Shown here: positions 1-5,974 of the stretch, in pieces | Layout of the letters: each line of letters opens with the position of its first letter | How positions within the stretch are numbered: position 1 is the stretch's first letter | Assembly: GCA_031260095.1 (NCBI GenBank) | Contig: JAIRKN010000029.1 | Location: forward strand, 1 to 5,974 | Direction of reading: 5' to 3' | Source of the DNA: Tannerella sp. | GTDB taxonomy: Bacteria > Bacteroidota > Bacteroidia > Bacteroidales > Tannerellaceae | DNA: 5,974 nucleotides | Translations under genes and position numbers: made by a program | The notes under the pieces: generated by a model | What the model saw: only the letters and a program-made list of their open reading frames with translations | Told to the model about the DNA's origin: nothing | The model's database searches: none

Positions 1-1
1 G

Positions 2-75
2 CTCTCCCTCTTGGACTTGAACCAAGGACCCTCTGATTAACAGTCAGATGCTCTAACCAACTGAGCTAAGGAAGA
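2..75 (-). tRNA. tRNA-Asn (anticodon GUU)
   Basis: Reading the minus strand gives a full cloverleaf. The 7-bp acceptor stem (TCTTCCT with AGGGAGA, one T-G wobble) is followed by TA, then a D arm with GCTC/GAGC stem. The anticodon arm has TCTGA/TCAGA around loop CTGTTAA, and the T arm has CTTGG/CCAAG around TTCAAGT. The anticodon GTT lies at 39-41 on the plus strand, which reads asparagine codons AAC and AAU. Position 2 is the discriminator base G. The window ends one base later, so I cannot tell whether CCA is encoded. The terminator is also outside the window. No duplicate of the tRNA 3' end was seen elsewhere, so there is no sign of an integrated element using it as an attachment site within these 6 kb. 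Confidence 0.97.
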
Positions 76-97
76 ATGTTTTCTTAAAATTGCGATG

Positions 98-128
98 CAA
101 AGGTATGTGTTATTTTCTAAATATGCAA
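98..128 (-). promoter_or_regulatory. Bacteroidota-type promoter for tRNA-Asn
   Basis: On the minus strand TACCTTTG (plus-strand 98-105) is a perfect match to the Bacteroidota -7 consensus TAnnTTTG. A TTG at 126-128 sits 20 bp upstream as the -33 element. Transcription would start near position 93, about 18 nt before the mature tRNA 5' end at 75, a sensible short leader for a tRNA precursor. The call rests on motif and spacing only. Confidence 0.7.
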
Positions 129-136
129 TATCTTTG
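106..136 (+). promoter_or_regulatory. Probable promoter for the PfkB-family kinase gene
   Basis: TATCTTTG at 129-136 matches TAnnTTTG exactly. The upstream element is weak: TGTG at 106-109, one mismatch from TTTG, at 19-bp spacing. The start would be near position 140, leaving an AT-rich untranslated leader of about 100 nt before the ATG at 240. No better -7 element lies closer to the gene. This promoter interleaves with the minus-strand tRNA promoter, so polymerase should be unable to occupy both at once. Confidence 0.5.
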
Positions 137-144
137 CAAAAAAT

Positions 145-154
145 TTTCCGGAAA
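145..154. promoter_or_regulatory. 10-bp palindrome in the PfkB gene leader
   Basis: TTTCCGGAAA at 145-154 is a perfect palindrome just downstream of the predicted start near 140. It could be a small operator half-site pair, or chance in AT-rich DNA. With no loop it would not make a useful RNA hairpin by itself. No known operator is recognised here. Confidence 0.2.
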
Positions 155-239
155 TATGAATTTTGTTTGATCTTGTTGTATGTAAAATGCAATAAACAAG
201 CGAATTTCGTTATTTAATATAAAATAAATTTTGAATAAT

Positions 240-1220
240 ATGAAGATTATAGGTGTCGGTAATGCATTGTTGGATGTGTTGCTTCGTTTGGAGAGTGATT
301 CTACTCTGCAGGAAATGGGAGTAAAGAAGGGTGCAATGGATTTGATTGACGAGTCGACGATGCGTGAGATCCAACAGGCTCAGTCCGGTCTGGAGCGTAC
401 GGAAGCTCCCGGAGGCTCGGTATGTAATACGATGCGTGCAATGGCCCGGTTAGGTGCGGAAGTCGGATATATCGGAAAAATAGGCGATGATGATTATGGG
501 AATGTGTATGAAACCAGTGTGAAAAAGGCCGGGGTAAATCCGGTTTTTGTTCATACACGGGGAATATCGGGATGTTCGACGATTCTGATTTCACCGGATG
601 GGGAACGTACTATGGCTACATTCCTTGGCCCGGCAGCAACTTTGTCGGGTGAGGAGATCACGGATGATGTGCTTCGCAGATATGATTGTATCTATATTGA
701 AGGATACCTTATTTCGAATGATCCCTTATTCCTGCCTGTCCTGAAAAGAGCAAAAAGACTGGGACTAAAGATCGCGCTGGATCTTTCTAATTTTAATATT
801 GTGCATGGATTTAGAAGTCTGCTGAAAGAGGTGGTTCCCGGCTATGTAGATATCCTTTTCTCCAACGAAAGTGAAGCGGAAGCCTATACGGGCCTTTCTG
901 CGCGTGAGGCGGTGGATGTGATATCTAAAGAGGTTGAAATTTCTGTAGTGACGATGGGCAAAGATGGGGTTCTGGCGAGTCGTAACGGTTGGGTTATTCA
1001 TGAGAAGGCCTTGGGTGCGAATGTTGTTGATACGACCGGTGCAGGCGATCACTTTGCCGCCGGATTTTTGTACGGGTATTCGCTGGGAGCCACATTAGAG
1101 CAGTCTGCGCAGATAGGTTCCCTGCTGGCAGGGCATGTAATTGAAATGTTCGGGGCGCAAATAGCGGAAGAACGTTGGGAACAAATAAAGTTAAAAGTTA
1201 ATGAGGTTTTAAGGAAATAA
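240..1220 (+). CDS. PfkB/ribokinase-family kinase, adenosine-kinase-like
   Basis: This 326-residue cytoplasmic protein belongs to the PfkB (ribokinase) superfamily, which transfers the ATP gamma-phosphate to a sugar or nucleoside hydroxyl. The N-terminal strand MKIIGVGNALLD (1-12) is the usual family opening. PfkB signature 1 starts at GGSVCN (58-63) and runs through GKIGDDDYG (79-87). The NxxE magnesium/phosphate motif is N209 to E212. Signature 2, DTTGAGDHFAAG (264-275), carries the catalytic base D270 and the anion-hole glycines. Length and both signatures are intact, so the enzyme should be active. Bacteroidales relatives are usually annotated adenosine kinase or generic carbohydrate kinase; the motifs do not fix the substrate. 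I chose ATG 240 over in-frame TTG 231 because it starts directly at the first conserved strand. There is no Shine-Dalgarno sequence, normal for this phylum. The gene is 49 bp ahead of the protease gene and probably shares its transcript. Confidence 0.92.
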   Translation: MKIIGVGNALLDVLLRLESDSTLQEMGVKKGAMDLIDESTMREIQQAQSGLERTEAPGGSVCNTMRAMARLGAEVGYIGKIGDDDYGNVYETSVKKAGVNPVFVHTRGISGCSTILISPDGERTMATFLGPAATLSGEEITDDVLRRYDCIYIEGYLISNDPLFLPVLKRAKRLGLKIALDLSNFNIVHGFRSLLKEVVPGYVDILFSNESEAEAYTGLSAREAVDVISKEVEISVVTMGKDGVLASRNGWVIHEKALGANVVDTTGAGDHFAAGFLYGYSLGATLEQSAQIGSLLAGHVIEMFGAQIAEERWEQIKLKVNEVLRK

Positions 1221-1269
1221 GAGTTAAAGCCCTATATTTACATCGTTTTTTTCATATTAATACATTATT

Positions 1270-3075
1270 ATGCGACAAATCAGATTAAGTTTTCTATGCG
1301 TAGTTCTCTATGTTTCAGGCATATATGCTCAGGATAATAATACTTCCGCTACGGGAGTGCAGACAGCGGAAGCTGTTAAAAGCGATGACAACCGTTTTGA
1401 GGTAAGTAAACAACTTGACATTTTCAACGCGTTGATAAAAGAAGTGGAAATATTTTATGTAGATACGGTTGATATCAAAAAGACACTGCGGCGTGGCATC
1501 GATGCCATGTTAAAAGGTCTTGACCCGTATACCGAATATATTCCGGAAGATGAGATGGAACAGTTTAAATTTATCACAACGGGAGAATACGGAGGAATAG
1601 GCGCCTATATCCGTTATCGTGAGGGTGGAACAGTGATTACGGAGCCGTTTGAAGGAATGCCGGCTGCCGAAGCAGGACTGAAAGCAGGTGATATGATTGT
1701 AGCGGTTGATACCGTAGACGCCAAAGGCTTATCATCGGATAAGGTCAGTGAATTGCTGAAAGGCATTCCGAATACAAAAATGACGGTTAAGGTGCAACGT
1801 CCTGGCGAAAAGAAAGACCGTAAATTTGATCTGGTGCGTAGACAGGTAATAGTTGATCAGGTAACTCATTACGGCGTATATGATAATAATACCGGATATA
1901 TTTATCTGAAAAGTTTTACGGACAAAAGCGCTCAGGAGGTAAAAAACGCTTTTACGGAGATGAAGAAAAATCATCAGATCGGATCCCTGATCCTGGATTT
2001 GCGTGATAATGGAGGCGGCATACTGGAAGGAGCCGTGCAGATTGTAAATCTTTTTGTACCTAAAGGAAAAGAGGTGCTGACTATGAAAGGAAAAGTAAGC
2101 CAATGGGACAGGACCTATCGAACCTATAATGAGCCGGTTGATACGGTAATACCGGTTGCCGTACTGATCAATGGCGCCTCGGCTTCGGCTTCCGAAATTG
2201 TATCCGGAGCATTGCAGGATATGGATCGCGCCGTACTGGTGGGGCAGCGGTCTTTTGGAAAAGGGCTTGTACAGTCTACCCGGAATCTTCCGTATGAAGG
2301 AAAACTGAAAGTTACGACCAATAAATATTATATCCCAAGCGGACGATGTATACAGCAACTTGATTATTCCCACCGGAATGTAGACGGTAGTGTCGCTACT
2401 ATTCCGGATAGCCTGACGTCCGTCTTTTATACGGAGAATGGCCGTATGGTACGCAACGGTGGAGGGATACGTCCTGATTTTGAGATAGAGGAAGAGAAAA
2501 TGCCTACCATGCTATACTATCTATATGCGGATAAGGATTATATCCTGTTTGATTATGTAACCAACTGGGTGAATAAGCATAAGACGATTCCTCCGGCAGA
2601 GGATTTTGTCTATTCGGACGAGGATTATGAATCGTTTAAAAAGCATCTGATAGAGAAAAATTTCGAATATGACCGTCAGAGTGGGAAAGCATTAGACGCA
2701 CTGAAAGAGGTGGCTGAGTTTGAGGGATTCATGGATGAAGACAGTGCGTTGTTTATCGCATTGGAAGAGAAGTTGAAACCTAATCTGGAGCGTGATCTGG
2801 AACGGTATAAAAAAGTGATCAAGACGCTTATTTCTTCCGAGATAGTGAAACGCTATTACTACCAGCGGGGAGAGATCAAGCATAACCTGAGAGATGATAA
2901 TACGTTTCAAAAGGCGCTGGATATATTGAAAGACCGGGATCTCTATGATAAAGCGCTAAAGCCTTCTCCGGAAGAAAAAGCGGCGTTTTATCGTCCTTCG
3001 AAATCCGCGGTGAAGCAAAGTATAGATCTATTTTTTGACTACCGACTGTACGACATTGATTACATAATCGCCTAA
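1270..3075 (+). CDS. S41 family carboxyl-terminal processing protease (exported, PDZ-containing)
   Basis: This 601-residue serine protease resembles CtpA and E. coli Prc, periplasmic enzymes that trim or degrade proteins from the C-terminus. Residues 1-20 look like a Sec signal peptide (short basic start, hydrophobic core, IYA then Q), so it should act in the periplasm. LDPYTEYIPEDEMEQF (84-99) is the typical lead-in to the PDZ domain (about 95-178, with GGIGAYI at 108-114), which recognises substrate C-termini. The S41 core spans about 195-365, including LDLRDNGGG (242-250). Aligned by spacing to Prc S430/D441/K455, the catalytic residues are S306 in SASASE, D317, and K331 in FGKG, with matching +11 and +25 spacing. 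About 230 further residues, charged and probably helical, form the tail usual in Bacteroidales homologues. The last 15 codons run antisense through the end of the transporter gene. No clear promoter lies in the 49-bp gap upstream. Confidence 0.95.
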   Translation: MRQIRLSFLCVVLYVSGIYAQDNNTSATGVQTAEAVKSDDNRFEVSKQLDIFNALIKEVEIFYVDTVDIKKTLRRGIDAMLKGLDPYTEYIPEDEMEQFKFITTGEYGGIGAYIRYREGGTVITEPFEGMPAAEAGLKAGDMIVAVDTVDAKGLSSDKVSELLKGIPNTKMTVKVQRPGEKKDRKFDLVRRQVIVDQVTHYGVYDNNTGYIYLKSFTDKSAQEVKNAFTEMKKNHQIGSLILDLRDNGGGILEGAVQIVNLFVPKGKEVLTMKGKVSQWDRTYRTYNEPVDTVIPVAVLINGASASASEIVSGALQDMDRAVLVGQRSFGKGLVQSTRNLPYEGKLKVTTNKYYIPSGRCIQQLDYSHRNVDGSVATIPDSLTSVFYTENGRMVRNGGGIRPDFEIEEEKMPTMLYYLYADKDYILFDYVTNWVNKHKTIPPAEDFVYSDEDYESFKKHLIEKNFEYDRQSGKALDALKEVAEFEGFMDEDSALFIALEEKLKPNLERDLERYKKVIKTLISSEIVKRYYYQRGEIKHNLRDDNTFQKALDILKDRDLYDKALKPSPEEKAAFYRPSKSAVKQSIDLFFDYRLYDIDYIIA

Positions 3076-4836
3076 CCGTTCACATTCGGACACAATATCC
3101 ATATAGAAGACTCCATCCGTATAATTATATTTTTTGGCGTCTATATTTTCTATATTATCATTTTTCAGTTGGTTCCGGTAATTGTTTATTTCGTTTTCAA
3201 GGTTGACGGAGATATCCATATCATCGTTTGTAATTTCTTGTTCGGGCTTATCCAGCAATTCGTTCATGCGTAAAATAGCCCGGTTGTCAAGAGCGAACAT
3301 GTGATCAATGTTGTGGTTCTGACTGTCGAGGAATACGGATTTGCCATCGTTGCGGCGTTTGATCGCTTTAGCCAGGTTATTGCAGGCGTCGGCCACGCTT
3401 TCTATTTCTGTAATAACGCGCAGCATAACGCGTATATTTTCTTTACCGTATGAGCTTAGGCGTCCTTCCAGAACTTTTGTAAGGTAATTGGCAATCTCAA
3501 TCTCCATGCGGTCGCTTATCTGTTCATATTTTTCTATGCGGGCAAAGATATTGAGAAATTCCTCAATGTCTTTTTCGTAATAAAGTTCTTTTACCATATT
3601 AAACATACGGTGAACGCGTTTTCCGTAAAGAGCAATTTCCTGCTTCGCCTGCAACAGGGATATTTCAGAAGTAGAAAGCATACCGGCCGAGATGAATCTG
3701 AGTTGAAACTCTTCTTCCTGTTGATCTTTCTTCGATTTAATAACGAATGAGCATATTTTTACATACAGATTCACAAACCAGATCATTACACAAATATTGA
3801 CGATATTAAACAGGGTGTGAAACAGAGATAAACCATAGGATACCGAAATATGCAGCGACATCGCTTTATTTTGTAAAGCGATCAGGCCGGGATCCGTTAA
3901 TTTCCGGCCGGAGGTGATCTGTTCAATAGTTTCGGGACTAAGAGTATTCAGGAATGAGGTCAGTTCGGAAGGATTTCCAGGGCCATAGTTCGTTACGATC
4001 CATGATATCATATTGATAAAAGGATAGAACAGGATGAGTATCCAGCAAACGCCAAGGACATTGAACATAAAATGGGCGAAAGCGGCGCGGCGCGCCTGAA
4101 TATTTGCCTTAATAGCAGCGATGTTTGCCGTAATTGTAGTCCCGATGTTTTCCCCAAGAACCATCGCTGCTGCCATCTCAAACGGAATCCAGCCTTTTGT
4201 ACACATGATAAGCGTGATCGCAACCGTCGCACTGGATGATTGTACAACAACGGTCAATACGCCTCCGATCAGTAAGAATAGCAGAATAGAGGCATACCCC
4301 ATAGAGGTATAATTTTGTATGAAAGATAATATTTCCGGATTCTGCTGAAGATCGGGAACCGAATCTTTAAGATAGGTCAGCCCCAGAAAAAGAAGAGCAA
4401 ACCCCATCAGGAATTCACCCCACGATTTGCGCTTATTATTATTTGAAAAGATAAGAAAAATACAGATCCCGATGATGGGCAAAGCGAGCGTGCTGATGTC
4501 TATTTTAAATCCGAAGATGGAAATGATCCAGGCAGTAACGGTCGTTCCCACATTGGCCCCCATAATCACACTGATTGCTTGCGCCAAATTGAGTAGCCCT
4601 GCGTTTACAAAACTGACGACCATAACGGTGGTGGCACTTGAAGACTGTATGAGAGCCGTGATAAGAAGACCGGTAAATACACCTGCTACACGGTTGGAGG
4701 TCATTACGGAAAGTATACTGCGTAATTTGTCTCCTGCGACCTTCTGAAGTCCCTCACTCATGATTTTCATTCCGTAAAGGAACATACCAAGCGCTCCTGT
4801 CAGGGTCAGAAAATCTAAAAACGAATAATTCATCAT
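3028..4836 (-). CDS. Na/Pi cotransporter family protein with C-terminal PhoU-like domain
   Basis: This 602-residue inner-membrane protein has the architecture of E. coli YjbB: two Na_Pi_cotrans repeats followed by a cytoplasmic PhoU-like helical domain. Each repeat has the family QSSSA motif (64-68 and 199-203) and a GxNxGTT motif (93-99 and 228-234). These inverted-repeat halves form the sodium and phosphate path in type II cotransporters. Further hydrophobic segments lie near 115-130, 142-155, 182-198, 258-280 and 335-358. From about 395 to the end the protein is charged and helical, with PhoU-type acidic repeats at 435-452, 477-495 and 582-599 (SECERLGDY). Family members have been linked to phosphate export or uptake; direction and substrate cannot be read here. 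I chose ATG 4836 (an adjacent ATG at 4833 is equally possible). An in-frame ATG at 4890 is rejected because it overlaps the promoter. The 3' end overlaps the convergent protease gene by 48 bp. Confidence 0.93.
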   Translation of the reverse strand: MMNYSFLDFLTLTGALGMFLYGMKIMSEGLQKVAGDKLRSILSVMTSNRVAGVFTGLLITALIQSSSATTVMVVSFVNAGLLNLAQAISVIMGANVGTTVTAWIISIFGFKIDISTLALPIIGICIFLIFSNNNKRKSWGEFLMGFALLFLGLTYLKDSVPDLQQNPEILSFIQNYTSMGYASILLFLLIGGVLTVVVQSSSATVAITLIMCTKGWIPFEMAAAMVLGENIGTTITANIAAIKANIQARRAAFAHFMFNVLGVCWILILFYPFINMISWIVTNYGPGNPSELTSFLNTLSPETIEQITSGRKLTDPGLIALQNKAMSLHISVSYGLSLFHTLFNIVNICVMIWFVNLYVKICSFVIKSKKDQQEEEFQLRFISAGMLSTSEISLLQAKQEIALYGKRVHRMFNMVKELYYEKDIEEFLNIFARIEKYEQISDRMEIEIANYLTKVLEGRLSSYGKENIRVMLRVITEIESVADACNNLAKAIKRRNDGKSVFLDSQNHNIDHMFALDNRAILRMNELLDKPEQEITNDDMDISVNLENEINNYRNQLKNDNIENIDAKKYNYTDGVFYMDIVSECERLGDYVINVVQSVVKK

Positions 4837-4859
4837 TGTAAATTCCAATTTTTTCACGA

Positions 4860-4891
4860 CAAAAATACATATTTTTGGAAAACACAGCAAA
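4860..4891 (-). promoter_or_regulatory. Strong Bacteroidota-type promoter for the Na/Pi transporter gene
   Basis: On the minus strand TTTG (plus-strand 4888-4891), a 20-bp spacer and TATTTTTG (4860-4867) match the TTTG-N19-21-TAnnTTTG consensus at every specified base. Transcription should start near 4855, giving a leader of about 19 nt before the ATG at 4836. This is the best promoter in the window and helps decide the transporter start codon. Confidence 0.75.
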
Positions 4892-4921
4892 TAATATTAA
4901 TGAACAGATAAAAAAATGCAC

Positions 4922-4936
4922 AGATTTTGAAAATCT
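4922..4936. promoter_or_regulatory. 15-nt perfect palindrome between divergent promoters (operator candidate)
   Basis: AGATTTT, a central G, then AAAATCT form a perfect 7-bp inverted repeat with a one-base centre. It lies about 30 bp upstream of the transporter -33 element and 33 bp upstream of the -7 element facing the ATPase gene. A binding protein there could influence both genes. I do not recognise it as a known operator, and AT-rich DNA produces some such repeats by chance. Confidence 0.3.
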
Positions 4937-4969
4937 TAATAAAATCATCGTTCGGACGGAAATTTGTCG

Positions 4970-4977
4970 TATTTTTG
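4970..4977 (+). promoter_or_regulatory. -7 element of a probable promoter for the AAA ATPase gene
   Basis: TATTTTTG at 4970-4977 matches TAnnTTTG exactly and ends 23 bp before the ATG at 5001, so transcription would begin near 4981 with a leader of about 20 nt. No good -33 element is present. The nearest candidate is TCG at 4948-4950 with 19-bp spacing, so the promoter may be weak or activator-dependent. Confidence 0.5.
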
Positions 4978-5000
4978 TTGGAAACTTATTGATAAAATTT

Positions 5001-5974
5001 ATGAAAGAGTTTAATACTACAGGTCCTTGCGACCCTCGAAAACATTACATGTTACCCCCCGAAGAGCGTTTGGTCGGGGCTATTTTGAACAGATATATAG
5101 ATAAAGAACTCTATTGGGTACTCCATGCGCCACGGCAGACGGGGAAAACGACCTTCCTGATCAGTTGGATGCGCGAACTCAACACTTCGGGCAAGTATGT
5201 CGCCTGTTACGCGAGCGTGGAAGTGACGCAGGGAATCACCGACATAGAGCGGGCTATCCCCCTGATTTGCGCTTCGATGCGGAAGTATGCCAGGGATTTT
5301 AGCATACCTGAACCCCAAACAGATGAGAAAGAGCCGGGATTCATGCTCAGCAGTATCCTTGAAAACTGGGCGGCTCAGGTTGCCCCCAAGCCATTAATAG
5401 TTCTCTTCGACGAAGTGGACGTACTGACAGGTGAGGCAATCATCAGTTTCCTTCGGCAGTTGCGCGGTGGATTTGCAAGCCGCGCAGTGGGAAATTTCCC
5501 CATATCCGTGGCGCTTGTCGGCATGCGCGATTTGAAGGATTATCTGGTGCAAAGCAAGGAAGGAAAAGCATTAAATCCCGGTTCGCCGTTTAATATCAAG
5601 GAGGATTCCGTTTTATTGAAAAATTTTAAGGAACAGGATGTTGCCAGACTTTTTGCTCAGCGGACAGCCGAGACGGGACAGCAAATTACGCAGGAAGCGC
5701 TGGATTATGTCTGGGAACAGTCGCAGGGGCAGCCGTGGATTGTGAACAGCCTGTTCAAGCGCGCTACTATCAAAATTCCGGATTACAAAAGCACGGAGAC
5801 GGTCGAACTAAAACACGTCGTCGAGGCTCGCCAACAGATGGTCGAAGCGAGAGAAACGCATCTGGATTCGCTGGTCTACCGGATGCAGGACGAAGCGGTA
5901 AAGCCGGTCGTTGAGGCCGTCATTTCGGGCGAAATGAACATGAACCTGAACCTCGACAGCCCGGGCGTGCAGCA
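5001..5974 (+). CDS. AAA-type P-loop ATPase, 3' end outside window (partial)
   Basis: The frame is open from ATG 5001 to the window edge (324 codons plus 2 nt, no stop). The N-terminal stretch FNTTGPCDPRKHYMLPP (4-20) resembles the adenine-side opening of a common but uncharacterised family usually annotated ATP-binding protein or AAA-like. Walker A is APRQTGKTT (43-51), with Ala for the usual first Gly but GKT (48-50) intact. Walker B is LIVLFDEVD (132-140), with D137 and catalytic E138. ALVGMRD (171-177) sits where a sensor-1 strand is expected, and SQGQPWIVN (241-249) resembles the GxP sensor-2 region of ORC/STAND-type ATPases. From about 290 a helical, possibly winged-helix segment begins and is cut off. 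Some long relatives end in a PD-(D/E)XK-like domain, which cannot be checked here. Arginine codons differ from the neighbours (CGT 1 of 18, against 13 of 31 in the protease) and GC is higher, suggesting acquisition. The biological role is unknown. Confidence 0.82.
   Translation, partial: MKEFNTTGPCDPRKHYMLPPEERLVGAILNRYIDKELYWVLHAPRQTGKTTFLISWMRELNTSGKYVACYASVEVTQGITDIERAIPLICASMRKYARDFSIPEPQTDEKEPGFMLSSILENWAAQVAPKPLIVLFDEVDVLTGEAIISFLRQLRGGFASRAVGNFPISVALVGMRDLKDYLVQSKEGKALNPGSPFNIKEDSVLLKNFKEQDVARLFAQRTAETGQQITQEALDYVWEQSQGQPWIVNSLFKRATIKIPDYKSTETVELKHVVEARQQMVEARETHLDSLVYRMQDEAVKPVVEAVISGEMNMNLNLDSPGVQ

Noticed and set aside
2..75. tRNA-Asn as an attachment site for an integrated element
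   Set aside because: No integrase, no direct repeat of the tRNA 3' end and no mobile-element genes are visible; the protein genes next to it look like ordinary chromosomal genes.
231..239. TTG start at 231 for the PfkB kinase
   Set aside because: It would add only MNN before the conserved first strand; the ATG at 240 is the more usual codon and starts at the family's N-terminus.
1221..1269. Possible promoter or terminator between the kinase and protease genes
   Set aside because: TATATTTA at 1233-1240 lacks the final G of TAnnTTTG and has no -33 partner; the T-run at 1246-1252 has no stem ahead of it.
1270..1330. Lipoprotein signal on the protease (Cys at residue 10)
   Set aside because: The residues before the Cys (SFL) do not make a proper lipobox and the Cys lies inside the hydrophobic core; a standard signal peptide ending at Ala20 fits better.
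1732..2373. 213-residue open frame on the minus strand inside the protease gene
   Set aside because: It lies wholly antisense to the conserved PDZ and catalytic region of the S41 protease, shows no recognisable domain, and no promoter was seen for it. It is a shadow frame.
5052..5318. Overlapping frames on both strands (minus 5052-5318, plus 5114-5302) inside the ATPase gene
   Set aside because: Both overlap the Walker A region of the clear ATPase frame, have no recognisable motifs, and reflect the higher GC content of that gene.

Overview
The window looks like chromosomal DNA from a member of the Bacteroidales (Bacteroidota). The evidence is AT-rich intergenic DNA, no Shine-Dalgarno-like sequences ahead of the genes, and several good matches to the Bacteroidota sigma-factor promoter (TTG/TTTG at -33, about 20 bp, then TAnnTTTG at -7). 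Protein families agree: an S41 protease of Bacteroidales type, an adenosine-kinase-like PfkB sugar kinase and a Na/Pi cotransporter fused to a PhoU-like domain. A Tannerellaceae/Porphyromonadaceae-like source is plausible, but I cannot fix genus or species from sequence alone.

Layout. Positions 2-75 (minus) hold a complete tRNA-Asn(GUU). Its promoter interleaves with an opposite-facing promoter that probably serves the PfkB kinase gene (240-1220, plus). After a 49-bp gap without a clear promoter comes an exported S41 carboxyl-terminal protease (1270-3075, plus), probably on the same transcript. It converges on, and overlaps by 48 bp, a Na/Pi cotransporter-PhoU protein gene (3028-4836, minus). 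The 164 bp from 4837 to 5000 is a divergent regulatory region: a near-perfect promoter facing the transporter, a perfect 15-nt palindrome, and a -7 element facing a fourth gene. That gene, 5001 to the window edge (plus, incomplete), encodes a P-loop AAA-type ATPase with more GC-rich sequence and different arginine codons from its neighbours.

How the genes fit together. The first three protein genes look like ordinary chromosomal functions: nucleoside/sugar phosphorylation, envelope proteolysis, and phosphate or other anion movement across the inner membrane. Nothing in the sequence ties them into one pathway. The ATPase gene is the most accessory-looking part. Its N-terminal signature and P-loop belong to a large, poorly characterised ATPase family common in gut bacteria, and its decisive C-terminal part lies outside the window. 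I found no CRISPR array, insertion sequence, integrase, rRNA or riboswitch.
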